Source of the DNA: Sisyra terminalis
Lineage: Eukaryota; Arthropoda; Insecta; Neuroptera; Sisyridae
DNA length: 64,000 bases
Direction: 5' to 3'
Assembly: GCA_958496175.1 (NCBI GenBank)
Contig: OY292278.1
Coordinates: 6,014,001-6,078,000, forward strand
Shown here: one piece after another, positions 34,855-46,884 of the stretch
Layout of the letters: each line of letters opens with the position of its first letter
Numbering within the stretch: the stretch's first letter is position 1
Program-made: the position numbers and the translations under genes
Notes under the pieces: model-generated
Seen by the model: only the letters and a program-made list of their open reading frames with translations
Told to the model about the DNA's origin: nothing
The model's database searches: none

Positions 34855-36966
34855 TTTCAACAAAGATTTGTTAAAAATAAACTTTAATTTTTCCACAATC
34901 AAGAGGATCATTTTCTTCTAACGATGATAAGAAAAGGATGATAATTCCCATTTCCAGAAAACGAATTTGTATGATCTCATTTAGGGAAGAAGAAAAATAA
35001 ATACCTGTTACAACAAATCCCGATAAACACCTGTTTTTTTTATTAAAAATTTTTTTTTTTTTTTCATAAAAAGTTGGTGGTTCTCTTAGATTCCATTGAA
35101 GCCTAGGAAAATTATAAAACACGGGTTATTTCTAAAAACGATAATAAAAATCAGTCTGAAAACTTTTGGATCAAGAAAATTTCTGGCAAGATGGACTACA
35201 CTATGGGTAGGGTCTAGAAGAGACGTCTGATTTAAAATAAAATCACGGAAGCTATCCATAAAGTTTTTTCATGGAATGAATTTGATCTTAAGAGAAAACC
35301 ATGGCAAATGATCCAGATATTATTACCATTATTATTATCAGATATTATTATTACCATTTACCATGGTAAATGTGGAATTTATAAGGCAGAACAATGCTGG
35401 ACAGATTCTTTGGTTTATAATCTGAATCAAAAATCAATTTAAATTAAGAACTTTAGCTGATTTCAAGCAAATAAGTTCCTCCAATTTTTTTCAACGATGA
35501 TTCGTTAAAAATAAACTTTAATGCTTCCACAATCAAGAGGAACATTTTCATCTTATGAAGACAAAAAAAAGCTAGAGAAATTATTATTCTCATTTCCAGT
35601 AAATGAATCTGTATGATATCGTTTAGGGAAGAAGAAGAATAAATACCTGTTACTACAAAGCCTTATACATAAAAACGATTAAAAATCAAAGTCTGGAAAC
35701 TTTTGAACCAAAAAAATTTCTGGCAAGATGGACAACACTAAGGGTAGGGTCTAGAAAAGACGGCTGATTTAAAATCACGGAAACTATCCTTACAGTTTCT
35801 TCATGGAATAAATTTGATCTTAAGAGTATACCATGGAAAATGATCCAAATGGAAATATCGAAATTCTGAGATAAGTCTATTTTTTTTCAACAATGATTCG
35901 TTAAAAATAAAATTTTATGTATCCACAATCAAGAAGAACATTTTCTTCTTAAGAAGACAAGAAAAGGCTAGAAATTATAATTTTCATTTCTCATTTTCAG
36001 TAAACGAATTTGTATGATACCGTTTAGAGACAAAGAAGAATAAACACCTGTTACAACAAAGCCCGATAAACACCTGTTTTTTGATAATGAAATTTTTTTT
36101 TTATAATAATTTGGTGGTTTTCCAAGAATTACGATTCTAGTCGGGGAAAATTATAAAATATAGACTATTTCTAAAAACGATTATAAAAATCAGTCTGGAA
36201 ACTTTTGGATCAAGAAAACTTCTGGCAAGATGGATAATACTAAGGGTAGGATCTAGAAGAGACGGCTGATTAAAAATCACGAAAGCTAGCATTAAAGTTT
36301 TATATGGAATAAATTTGATTTTAAGAGTAAACCATAGAAAATGATCTAAATGGAAATATAGAATTTCTAAGATAAGTCTATTTTTTTTCAACAATGATTC
36401 GTTAAAAATAAAATTTTATGTATCCACAATCAAGAAGAACATTTTTTTCTTAACAAGGCAAGAAAAGGCTAGAAGTTATAATTCTCATTTCCAGTATACG
36501 AATCTGTATGATATCGTTTCGAGACAAAGAAGAATAAACACATGTAACAACAAAGCCCGATAAACACCTGTTTTTTGATCAAGAAAAATTTTTTTTTCAT
36601 AAAAATTTGATGGTTTTCCAAGATTTACGATTCTAGTCTAGCAAAAATAGAAAATACGGGTTGTTTATCTAAAAACGATTAAAAATCAAAGTCTGGAAAC
36701 TTTTGAACCAAAAAAATCTTTGGCAAGATGAACAACACTAAGGGTAGGGTCTAGAAGAGACGGCTGATTTAAAATCACGCAAGCTATTCTTAAAGTTTCT
36801 TCATGGAGTAAATTTGATTTTAAGAGTAACCCATGGAAAATGATCCAAATGAAAATATAGAATTTCTAAGGCTGAACGATGCTGGACAGATTCCTTGGTT
36901 TATAATCGGAATCGAGAATCAATTTAAATCAAAAACTTTAGCTGATTTCAAGCAAATAAGTTCCTT
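34855..36966. repeat. Four-copy tandem array, 400-630-bp units
   Basis: Units begin tcaacaatgattcgttaaaa (or a variant) at about 34855, 35489, 35886 and 36387. Shared blocks are CCACAATCAAGA, AACACCTGTTTTTT, CTGGCAAGATGGA and GTAGGGTCTAGAAGAGACG. The first and last units also carry a ~95-bp module (CAATGCTGGACAGATTC... to GATTTCAAGCAAATAAGTTC; 35387-35480 and 36870-36966) that is missing from the two middle units. The second unit lacks the middle ~130 bp. The minus strand reads ILNQPSLLDPTLS in some units, so a coding ancestor is possible; it is unrecognised. Confidence 0.85.
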
Positions 36967-39900
36967 ATAGCTATTAAGGCCTTTAGGGATTTTTTGGTTC
37001 AAATTTCCATAATTCACGTATAAAAGTCCATAATCTTGACCACCTGTGGGCCAGCCTACAATTGCTAAGTCTACATTGTTTAAGTTACAAAAAATCTTAT
37101 ACATTTTCTTTTTTTTTTCTTTTCAATACAAAAATACAAGAACCAAAAAAGTTTAGAAACTCAACAAACATTTGGCCGACCATTGTTGCACGGTTGCACT
37201 GCACACCGAAAAGCCCCCATTATTTATTTATTTTTTATTGAAAAAATACCCAATATGTTAACAGTCGTAAAAAATATTTGAACAAAAATAAAATGAAATT
37301 GTGCATACGGCAATAGATCGTTAGAGGAACGGACATGAAATGAAATGAATAACCCAACTTTCCCCACTTCTGTTCATTTTTCTTTGTTTCATAAATAAAA
37401 TTTTCATCTGATTATTTCATCCTCGTACGTCATTTGTTATGCTTGTCACTTGTTTTCGGGGTTTGCCATCATTGTGTTGGACTTGGTCGTCGTCCTTAAA
37501 AAGGACGACAAAAGTTTCTTCTTGTAGGCTGCTTATCTTGTTTGTGTGTGTTTTGAGAACAATACTTTATTTAAATTGATGCAATGGAAAGTTTTATTGT
37601 TCCTTTTTTTTCTCTGTTCAGTCTTATATTAATTTTTTTGTATTGATTTTATGTTTGAAGTTGTTTTACAAAGCAGGGGATGGAAAGTGGAAAGTGGAAA
37701 TCTGTCCTTTCTCGCATACAATCTTGTCATTTTCATGAATAACGATGTCTATAGATTCATATCGGTGTGATAAATATTTTAAAATTTCAAAAGAAAATGT
37801 AAAGTACGAGTGTATATCTTTTATGATTAATATTCTTGAGAACATTTGTACCAAAATATTTATATTTGTGTTTTGGGAAAAATGTAACGAATGTTTTCGA
37901 CCACCAAACACTTTTCGGTACTTCAAATTTGCTATAGGTTAAAGAATTAATTTGGGGATTCAACTATTCAACTGATTTTTATTCGAATACTTTTTATAAT
38001 GGTAAAATAATGGATTTCCAACAAATGATCCTACAAAGACGTTTTATTATCAGTGGAAGAAAATGTTAAACATTGATAATTATTTTATTTATTTTCAAGT
38101 CACAATAAATTAATGTGTAATAATATATGGCTTCTGGCATAATAATAAAATAATCATAATAAAGAAGAAATTGAGTCCCGGAAGAAAAAGGTAGTTTTTT
38201 TTTTTTAAATTTGATGGGCAATGTAAGTTAAAAAACAGTTTTTAAAAGAATATGTAAAGATCTGTGGAAGTTGCAACTAAAAAAAGAGGTTTAGAGAATA
38301 TTTGAGGGGAATGAACTTATTATAATTCTCACTAGAATAATGGGGGAAAAGGGATTGAAGTGGAAGATTTATGAACTAATTTTAACAAAATTAATATTAT
38401 TGTTTTAAAGTTTGTTATAACTTTAAAAGTTTACTTCCTCAAACTTTGTCTAGTTATGACTCCTTGGAGGTAATTGAATAACAAATTTATTAATTGGTCG
38501 TATAAGTAAAGCTCTGGTAGGATGTTATTATTTCTCGTACCGTAAATAAAGCTTCATTTTCTGAATGAAAAACAAATCTTTATTGTGTTATATTTAGAGT
38601 AGACTTCAAAAAAAAAATATGTTTTGACGCCTATCCTCCATTCAATCAATAGCCTCCAGCTCTCATTTGTATTCCACAACTAGAAACTTTGTATCTTTTC
38701 CACTCGAAAATGGCGTAGGTGACATAGCCATAAATTGTAGATCTTTCCCCACGCGTGTTTTGCGTTAACAATTCCCCCAATCCCCATCTAAACATTCCCA
38801 CAATATACCCCGTTTTTTTTAACAAAAACAACAACGACAAAAAAGCTCTCCAGTCGTCACTTGAAGAAAAATCGTTTCTGAATCAATTTTGTACGATTTG
38901 TCTTATAAGTAATAATCTCAATAACGTTTTTTATCTCCAACAATGGCCACTGATCTCTTTTAAAATCGAAAATTGGCGATGTGAGTTCAAGTCGAGTCAA
39001 AATAGATAGTTTTCGTAAACACATGCGTTTCGTGTGTCGATAAACTTTTATAACACATCATTTAAATAAAACGTGCGTCGCTTATAAATGTAACGCTTTT
39101 ATTCTGAATTAACGAACAGAAAACGAAAACAGTCCCCGTTCGAATTACCGCCATTCTTCCGATATAATTGACGACATGTACGAAAAGCTTTTTACTTAAT
39201 TACCTATTTAACTGGCACACTTTTGTTGATTTTGAATAAGCCACGTCAGACTTCCTCTTAAAAAGCTCATTTCGGTCTTTGTACATTATTTTGACAAAGA
39301 AACATAATCCTTAGCTTTTGATAAGATTTTTCGATTTATTTTCAACATGATTTCTAATAAGTGACCACTTTAATTTAAGCACATTGTATGCACTACTAAA
39401 ACTAGATCAAATACATCATTGACAACTATTTAAACTTCCTTGTGTTTTTTTCTTTTTCTCAATTTTTAAATCGGGGACACAAGGCAAAAAACTTCTTAAA
39501 TAAAACCTAATGACTTGTAAGAATCTGGGAAGCTCGTGAAAAAATCGTTAGTCTAAAAGAGAAGGAAAAGTAGCAGAACTAATATTTTTCTTTTCTCGTG
39601 TCCCCCTTTTTTTAAATTGGAGTTAGAACGATAGCAGATTTAAGTACAACATATCGAGGGAAAGTGCCACGAACTTTATATGGGGGGAAAAACAAAGCTC
39701 GATTCTCGACGAAAACAGTTCATTTTATAAAGACTTAATGAAAATTTGTTAGCGACCGAATGAAGTTACGTTCATTACAAGTAATGTGACAAACATGATG
39801 CGCTAAATGCAACGCTTTTATCCCCCCCGACACTAAGTGTTTTCCATACTTATTGAAAATCCATCCCTTAGGCTATTAGGCTATTTTAGTGGTTTTTTTT

Positions 39901-41439
39901 TTATCAACTTTATTTTTTGATTAAAAGTGTTTTGAATTATGTTTTCTTCAACAATAAACTGTGTTTTTATAAGGTTGTGTATTAAAGCTCAAAAGCTCTA
40001 CCTACGTGTCTACGTTTGTACTTAATAATGGTAACAGACGTCTTTTCAAATATTCGATTCATATAATTTTATCAACGTCATTTATCCGGGTGGTATATTT
40101 AGTGGAGGAAAGCACTAAACAAAAGCCTTAGAGTCTTTTATGTTACTTTATTTTTTCCCCTATAATTTTGAGATTAAAGCTTTTATTGATCAATAGTTTG
40201 GCGATTGAAATTTACAAATATTTAACTTTGAAAATAGCAATTTATTTTTATTTATTATTTTTTATAGGTTCCAGTATCATTGAGTGAAATATATTTTTAG
40301 TCTTGATAATTTTTTACACTTAATTTTAATAGTTTCTGAATAGTTAAAGAGCTGGATTTTAAAAAGCTTAATATAATCTAAAATACTGAGAGGAATTTAG
40401 AAAACGGATCAAATTTATGTAAAAGGGGTTTATAGTTATAAACATTGGCGTTAAAAGAGTAAAAGATTATTCAGGAACTCTTTTTCAACAAATGCAAAAT
40501 AATTTTTCATTGTATCATACTTAATAATTGTTGCTAAAATTTTTTTTTAATACTTTGACTCGTATTTTGACGAAATATATAAATTTTATTCCAAAAAAAA
40601 ATCCAGTTTCCCGGAATTACCAATTAAACGACTTGGAACTTCTGTTATAAATAGGATACAAATTTTTTCAAAGACCTGAATAGAATATAGTACAAAGCCA
40701 AAATATATTCTCTAATGAATTCAAGTAAACTAAAACAAAATTAGTTTCCTAAAGCTCAAACTACATATTTTGAAAGTTTGGGAAAGCCTGGATGGATTTT
40801 TTGGCTAATAAAAATAAATTTAATCAGTTTGATCACCAAATCTCCATAAGATAACTTGTAAAATCATAGTATTTATACAATGCAATAACTTTTTAACGGC
40901 TCAGTAAAGTGCATTAAATTTTTTTATGTTGCTTTTTTAATATATAAGAAACATTCTCCTAAAATTTTAGTTATCTGTTACCATTTTAACATACCTCCAT
41001 AACACCCTTAAGTAATTTAAAATCAGTTCTCTTCTTTTAGAATTTGATGCCAAAAATATCACAGTTTTTGACTAAACTTTTAAATTTATATTGCGATTGT
41101 AATATTTGAGAAATTGATGAATAATATTTAAAATGAAAAATGGCAATTGAAAATAAATTCTTCAATATGTATTCGCTTGTATTTTCATGACATCTATAAA
41201 AACAGTTTTAACTTTACTTTTGCTACCACCAATAAAACCATCAGCAAAGCATTAATATATAGCTACTCCTTATATCCTTTTTGGCAGGGATTTTACGAAG
41301 AAAAATAAGGGCATGATTGCCAACTTAACTAATCTGTGTAGAAGATTGTAACTTTCCCATTTTAACATAAAGAAGAAGTTAGAAAAGAAAGCCACCAAAA
41401 AGTACAAATGATCCGCAATAACATAACTTTCAATCCGTA
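36967..41439. other. Long unique AT-rich stretch, no gene seen
   Basis: This holds a perfect 9-bp-arm hairpin (GTCGTCCTT-AAA-AAGGACGAC, 37489-37509) and GC-richer unique blocks at about 37430-37520 and 38640-39270. All frames are under 90 codons and unrecognised. No transposon ends were recognised. The GC-richer blocks may be host sequence. Confidence 0.3.
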
Positions 41440-42935
41440 ATTCAGTTGGAAGTCAGGTTCGAAATGCTAAGAAAAAAGCCAAACTATTTACCCAATATTT
41501 AGTGGAAATTTTCCAGCTTACCAGTGAAGACTTTGAAATTGAACCAGATGAAAAAAATGCTACCTCTGGTTCATCTTTTCGTAAAGTAAACGTAATATTC
41601 ACTCCCAAAGAACTGGTAATTGACATCGACAAATTTACAACAAAAAAGCGCAGGGTTATGGCTAAAGTATGGAATAATTGATAAAAGAATTAACTCTAGA
41701 AATCATTAAGTTGGTCATCCAACTATTCAGCGCAATTAACACTCCGGGACACTATTCGTCGATGTGGAAAATCGCAAAAAAAATTTTGATAAACAAAATG
41801 GACAAAACCAAAACCAAACTCAGTTCTTACAAACCTGTAAGTCTCTTGCTTTCTTTGTCGAAATTGTCCAAAAGATTTTAAAAAAAAAGGTCAAAATCCT
41901 CTTCCTTAATGAAAAAGAAAAAATCCTAAATCATTAATAATGGCTTTCTTAGCCATTTATTTGCAGTGGAGCAAATATATTGAGATGCAAAAACTATTAA
42001 GAATGCACTTCAAGAAAAGCAGTAGGTACTGCTTTATAGTCTTTCTCAAATTGAGGCAAGCATTCAATAGAGTAGGGCACAAGGGACTTATACAAAAAAG
42101 AATAAACTTATTACCTACTTTGTTGACGAAGGTACTCAAACTCCACCTACTTGGAAGACCCAAAAAGAGAATTCTTGGTTTCCCTAAAAGATTTTTCAAC
42201 AAAACACTGCTAGATAGGTTTGGGAATTCCCCGAAAAGCATACTGGAATCTTTTTTTTTTTAAATATTTCTTTGGCATCGTTCGTAAATAATGCTGCATT
42301 GCTAGTTCATTACTATAGTTCTACCTTAGGGCTATAATGTTTGAAAAACTCCTACACCTCAACAATGGTTCTAAAATTGGAGTATCAAAATAAACGAGTC
42401 TAATTCTGCTCATATTATCTTTACAACTTTACAAGATACCATTCCTCTTGTTTACTTAAAATAAACACCAAATTCTTTAAGTCCAAGAGGACAGGTATCT
42501 AGGTCTTTACTTAAACACATGGCTTACCTGGAGAAACCAAGTTCTCAATAAAAGCACACAATTAGGGGTCATGGTTAAAAAATTCTGTCGAAAAATAAAT
42601 CTATATCAATAATTGTTAATTTAGTCGTCGATTTGTAAAATAAGTAAATACAATATTCTTGTAGTAAAACACGAATAAATTAAAATCTTAATACAAATTT
42701 CAATACTGTAGTAGATTAAAATAAGATTTTTTCTCGCTGACTGAAAAGATTGCTTGGCAATCGAAATACGTATCTGGGCAAAACGTCACGAATATTATTG
42801 TTTGAACTTCTGTTCAAATTTATGTTAATAAGTTGGACTGCCATATATTTTATATATTGTTTACACAGTGTAGTAGATTAATTCTTAAAAAAAATACTTC
42901 AAAGCTTTTGATTTGTACTATCCCACGTTAGCATA
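41440..42935 (+). pseudogene. Jockey-type non-LTR retrotransposon ORF2 pseudogene
   Basis: Successive reverse-transcriptase blocks appear across shifting frames. They are KKKAKLFTQYLVEIF (about 41470-41515), FTPKELVIDIDKF (about 41600-41640), a KKAQGYG remnant, then SSMWKIAKKILI...LSSYKPVSLL (41760-41850). CFIVFLKLRQAFNRVGHKGL follows (about 42030-42095). There the family's QAFD.VWH has become QAFNRVGH, so the first catalytic Asp is lost. A FVNNAALLV remnant (about 42280) stands where FADD should be, so both Asp are Asn. YLGLYLNTWLTWRNQV (about 42497-42545) follows. After an unaligned stretch, LLGNRNTYLGKT (about 42750) leads to the thumb region. Upstream endonuclease and ORF1 are absent. This is an old, thoroughly decayed copy of the clade whose 3' end also lies at 28195. 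Confidence 0.85.
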
Positions 42936-44237
42936 CATGTCACTGAATAGTTGTCCCTGTCAATCAAAATAAAGTTTTTTTTTTCACATTTTTTTTCCCT
43001 TCCATTCCCAACCAACCCCCAATTCCCTCGCTTAACTTCATCAGTCATACATACAAAACCGCCCCAAATCTATGATACTGTAGGTAAATACGTAATGCCA
43101 TATATACCTAATATAAACTTCCAAACTTTGATATACGTAAAGCAATTTTCCCAATCTCATACGTTTCGTATTATTATTTCAATGAAAAAGTTTTTTTCTC
43201 TCATTTTATTCAATTTTTTCCAACCTAATATTCCAAGATGGAAATAATAAAGTTTTATATATGAAAAAAAAAACTTATACCACATCCAAATATAAATAGG
43301 TCAGGTTTTAGTTTGAGTCAAATTTTCTCTAATGCATTATTTTTCCTTAGACATTTAGAAACACTCAATAATGCAACGATGAAACGAATTTATTTTTTGA
43401 ATAATTCGAAAAATATATCAGTGTTATCGTCGAATATGACATTGGAGTAAAATATGTGGAAAGTGAGGAGTTTATGAGCTTTCGTTAAATGTCCAACCAA
43501 ATGGTAAAATGGCTTTGTATCCTAATCGGGTTTCGATGTCGCACCCCGGGGTGTCAACGGCTCGAGACGTAGTCGACAACCACCAACAATCGCCAGCCAC
43601 GTTTTTCAACAAAGACAGCCAACATATACACCGACATAGCTTACCCACCAAAGTCCTCATCTATTTCTTCAAGAAAAAACGAGCCAATAAAATCGCGAGT
43701 TTTACCCAAAGAAAACGAAGGAAAACTTTGTAAATATTATGTAATAATAAAAGCCAGGGGAAAAGAGCAAGGGAATGAACAACAATGTGCCATACACCGA
43801 ATACCCTTCTTCGTATATTTGCTCTTGATAGTTTGCTAGTGGCACATTTTTAAGATATTTCATTTAATAAAGTTGACGAAACGATTCAATTTTTTTCTGT
43901 CCATTTTCTTCGGAGAAGATTGAAGCTCTCCGAATTGACTCACAACAGTTGTTACCAATGTTCTTTTTTTCTTATTGTGTTTTCGACGAAAAAATATATG
44001 AACTGATTAAACTTCATCTCAAAAATTGATAAAAAAGTCAGTTGGAATAATATGGTTCACAACTGTTTCTTATCACATTTACTTTAATTTTTTCCACCCA
44101 ATTCATTTAAAAATCAATGAAAATTATTTCGAAATAAATTTTGTTTTAAAGTCCCAAAAAAAATCTTTTTGTCGGTACTCATCAATAAGTAAAAGATCCA
44201 AGGTGATTGTGGACTAAAAAAAGACAATTTTTCTTTA
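42936..44237. other. Unique DNA, no gene seen
   Basis: 43480-43740 is GC-richer (gcaccccggggtgtcaacgg) and open on both strands (plus 43509-43733, minus 43472-43660) but unrecognised. It is a candidate host sequence. Confidence 0.3.
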
Positions 44238-46210
44238 AAGGGTCTAGCAGGATCCACATTTCGAGTTGGTCCCCAAATAGGAATCTATATCGAAATTAAT
44301 GTTAAAATATCAATTTGATAAACAAACACATTTTATATACTTTTCGCAATCAAATTCCTCTTTGGCCTTGATATATGAGCAAAAATGTCCCCCCGCATGA
44401 CTATTTTTCAAAGTTATATATCTCAAAAACTAATTAAGCTAGAGACGTGAAACCAACGCGAGGCTTAAGACTATTTTACAGAGTATATCATATATTTTTT
44501 TGAAATTTTTAGAAAAAAAAATTATACAAAAAAAATCCAAAAAACAAATGAAATAATTTTTTTCATGTGTTCTCTGAAAATGACAATCACGAACAAAATA
44601 TATTTTATTCTTCTATATGAGCACTATAACTCATAAAAATTGCGTGAAAAAATAGTTGGTGCAACACCTTGAAAAAAAAAATAAATGTGATTTACGTCTA
44701 ATAGTATACCTCGGTTTTATTTTTTTCGAAGTGTTTCACCAACTTTTTTTTCACAAAACTTCAATAAAAAATAGGCCTCATATAGGAGCAAAACACATAT
44801 TTTTTTCACAATTGTAAGTCTAAGGAAACATAAAAAAAAAATTAATATTTTTTTTGTTTTTCTATAGAAACTCATAAGATGATTACTTTCAAGATCAAAA
44901 TAATTGATCCCAAAAGAAAAAAAAAACAACTAGTGTTCAATTTTTATTAAAATAAGAATAAAAAAAAATTATCGTCACTGTTATAATTTATTACAACTGA
45001 AATATAATGCGTCTCCAATTAATTCTGGGTACATATTGACAGCATCTGAATTACTTGATTTTCTTCATTTAGCTTAGGATATTATTCATTGGCTCATACC
45101 AAAATTTTTACAGGTTCTACCTAAAGTGGGCGAATAAATGAACTATCAAATAATATTTTTAAACAATGTGTAAAATAAGCACCTAATATCATTAGGGACG
45201 AAGTAAAATCAAGACATATGTATAAATAGCAAAGTCGGTCGTATATACACTGATTATATTTCGAATGGTAAAGATTGCAACAGTATTTTCCGTTATTCCT
45301 GTGATTCTCCAATAGAAACTTTACAGTGGGATATTGTTCTCATGCAACAGCTTTTATTTGTTATTTTTCATATGAACAATAATTATCCAAAATTTTGCGT
45401 CCTACGAGACACTAACTAAATTATTTTGGGTTCATAATATTCCAGTTGTAATAAATTATAGCAGTAACGATAATTTTTTTTTGTATTCTTATTTTAATAA
45501 AAATTGAACACTTTTTGGTTTTTCTTTTCTTTTGGGATCAATTATTTCGATCTTGAAAGTAATAATCTTAAGAGTTAATGTAGAAAAACAAAAAAAACTA
45601 TGGAAAAAAATGTTTTTAAGTTTCCTTAGACTTACATTTATGAAAGTATAAAATTTTTTCTTCTATATGTGGCCTATTTTTTATTGAAGTTTTGTGAAAA
45701 AAAAATTGGTGAAACACTTCGAAAAAAAATAAAACCGAGGTACACTATTAGGCGTAAATCACATTTCATTTTTTTTCAAGGTGTTGCACCAACTATTTTT
45801 TCACGCAACTTTTATGATTTATAGTTCTCATGTAGAAGCATAAAATATATTTTTTTCGTGATTGTCATTTTCACAGAACACATAAAAAAAAATATTTCAT
45901 TTGTTTTTTAAATTTTTTTTGTATAATTTTTTTTTCTAAAAATTTCAAAAAAATATACGATATACTCTGTAAAATAATCTAAAGCCTCGCGTTGGTTTTA
46001 CTTCTTTAGCTTAATTAGTTTTTGAGATATATAACTTTGAAAAATAGTCATGCGAGGGGACATTTTTGCTCATATCTCAAGGGCAAGGTAGAATTTGGTC
46101 GTGAAAAGTATATTAAATGTGTTTGTATATCAAGCCGATATTTTGGCATAAGTTTCGATATAGATTCCTTTTTGGGGGCCAACTCGCCATGTGGATCTTG
46201 CTAGACCCTT
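44238..46210. mobile_element. 2-kb element made of ~770-bp inverted repeats, TA-flanked
   Basis: The left end AAGGGTCTAGCAGGATCCAC and right end GTGGATCTTGCTAGACCCTT are inverted, with TA at each edge (44236-44237, 46211-46212). The arms run to about 45010 and from about 45436. They stay similar along their full length, for example AACTAATTAAGCTAGAGACG with its complement, and TTATAATTTATTACAACTG with CAGTTGTAATAAATTATAG. The ~425-bp centre has only a 63-codon minus frame (45121-45312) that I do not recognise. TA duplication points to a Tc1/mariner-superfamily mobiliser. The arms contain a further internal dyad (44643-44755) mirrored in the other arm, making a nested foldback. No transposase is visible, so it is probably non-autonomous. 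Confidence 0.85.
44643..44755. repeat. Nested dyad inside the left arm
   Basis: GTGAAAAAATAGTTGGTGCA...CACC is mirrored about 50 bp later by the complement TTTCACCAACTTTTTTTTCAC. Weaker dyad similarity extends from about 44610 to 44800, with CTATATGAG and CTCATATAG on the two sides. Its mirror image lies at about 45695-45810 in the right arm. Confidence 0.75.
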
Positions 46211-46884
46211 TATAACTGTAACTTGTTATACAACAATAGGCAACTTCTCCCAATTTAAAGAATAAAAAATTTGCTAGATTGGAAAGTTTTATAGGAATAT
46301 GAAATCATTGCTCTCACAAGTAAGGCGAAAAAGGGTAGAGGAAACTTGTAATTAATAGAAGGATACGTTGAAAAGGTCTCTTAAGGTCTTTAGAATTTTG
46401 ATGAATTCAAACCGTCGAGGTTATCTCTTCGCACCGACTTATTCGCCAACGTATTGAGGCAGGCGTAGCCAATTGTGTGAATGTCGCAGGTATCGAATAT
46501 TAATCGATTTTATCTATAGAACTCTTGTTCGTTTTCGAATGTAACATTCTCGTTTTATGTAACAGATGAAACGTACGACCGAGATCAATATATTTGCCAT
46601 CAATAACACGGTACAAGCCTTTGACATAAAAACTAATCGTCACGTATGTTTGTTCGACAACAAAGGGTTGGAAAATGTTTTTCGAACGCATTACGTTTAC
46701 GAGAGCTCCTCCAACGCTATATCAATGCCATTTGACTCCTATCATCTCCACTTGAATCTCTCCAAAACGAGAAAAAAAAATCATCACTTTCATTTCATCT
46801 TGGTCGTCGAAAATGTGACCAATTCTCACTACTTTCGAGAATTCGATAAATTTAACGAAGAAATTAAGTTTTTATGGTGGTTAT
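46211..46884. other. Unique DNA with an unrecognised 108-codon open frame
   Basis: The plus frame 46566-46889 is preceded by a pyrimidine-containing stretch ending in AG (tttatgtaacag), a possible splice acceptor just before the ATG. The frame is immediately followed by the transposon insertion at 46885. The predicted sequence (for example TEINIFAINNTVQAFDIKT) has balanced composition but no motif I recognise. The opposite strand is also partly open. Coding status is uncertain. Confidence 0.2.

Noticed and set aside
39120..39170. tRNA B-box-like word gttcgaattacc
   Set aside because: No A box, acceptor stem or cloverleaf could be drawn around it. No tRNA was found anywhere in the window.
41957..42241. 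94-codon minus-strand open frame
   Set aside because: It is the antisense of the Jockey reverse-transcriptase pseudogene.
45121..45312. 63-codon minus-strand frame in the centre of the 2-kb inverted-repeat element
   Set aside because: I tried to read it as a transposase remnant but found no motif in any frame.
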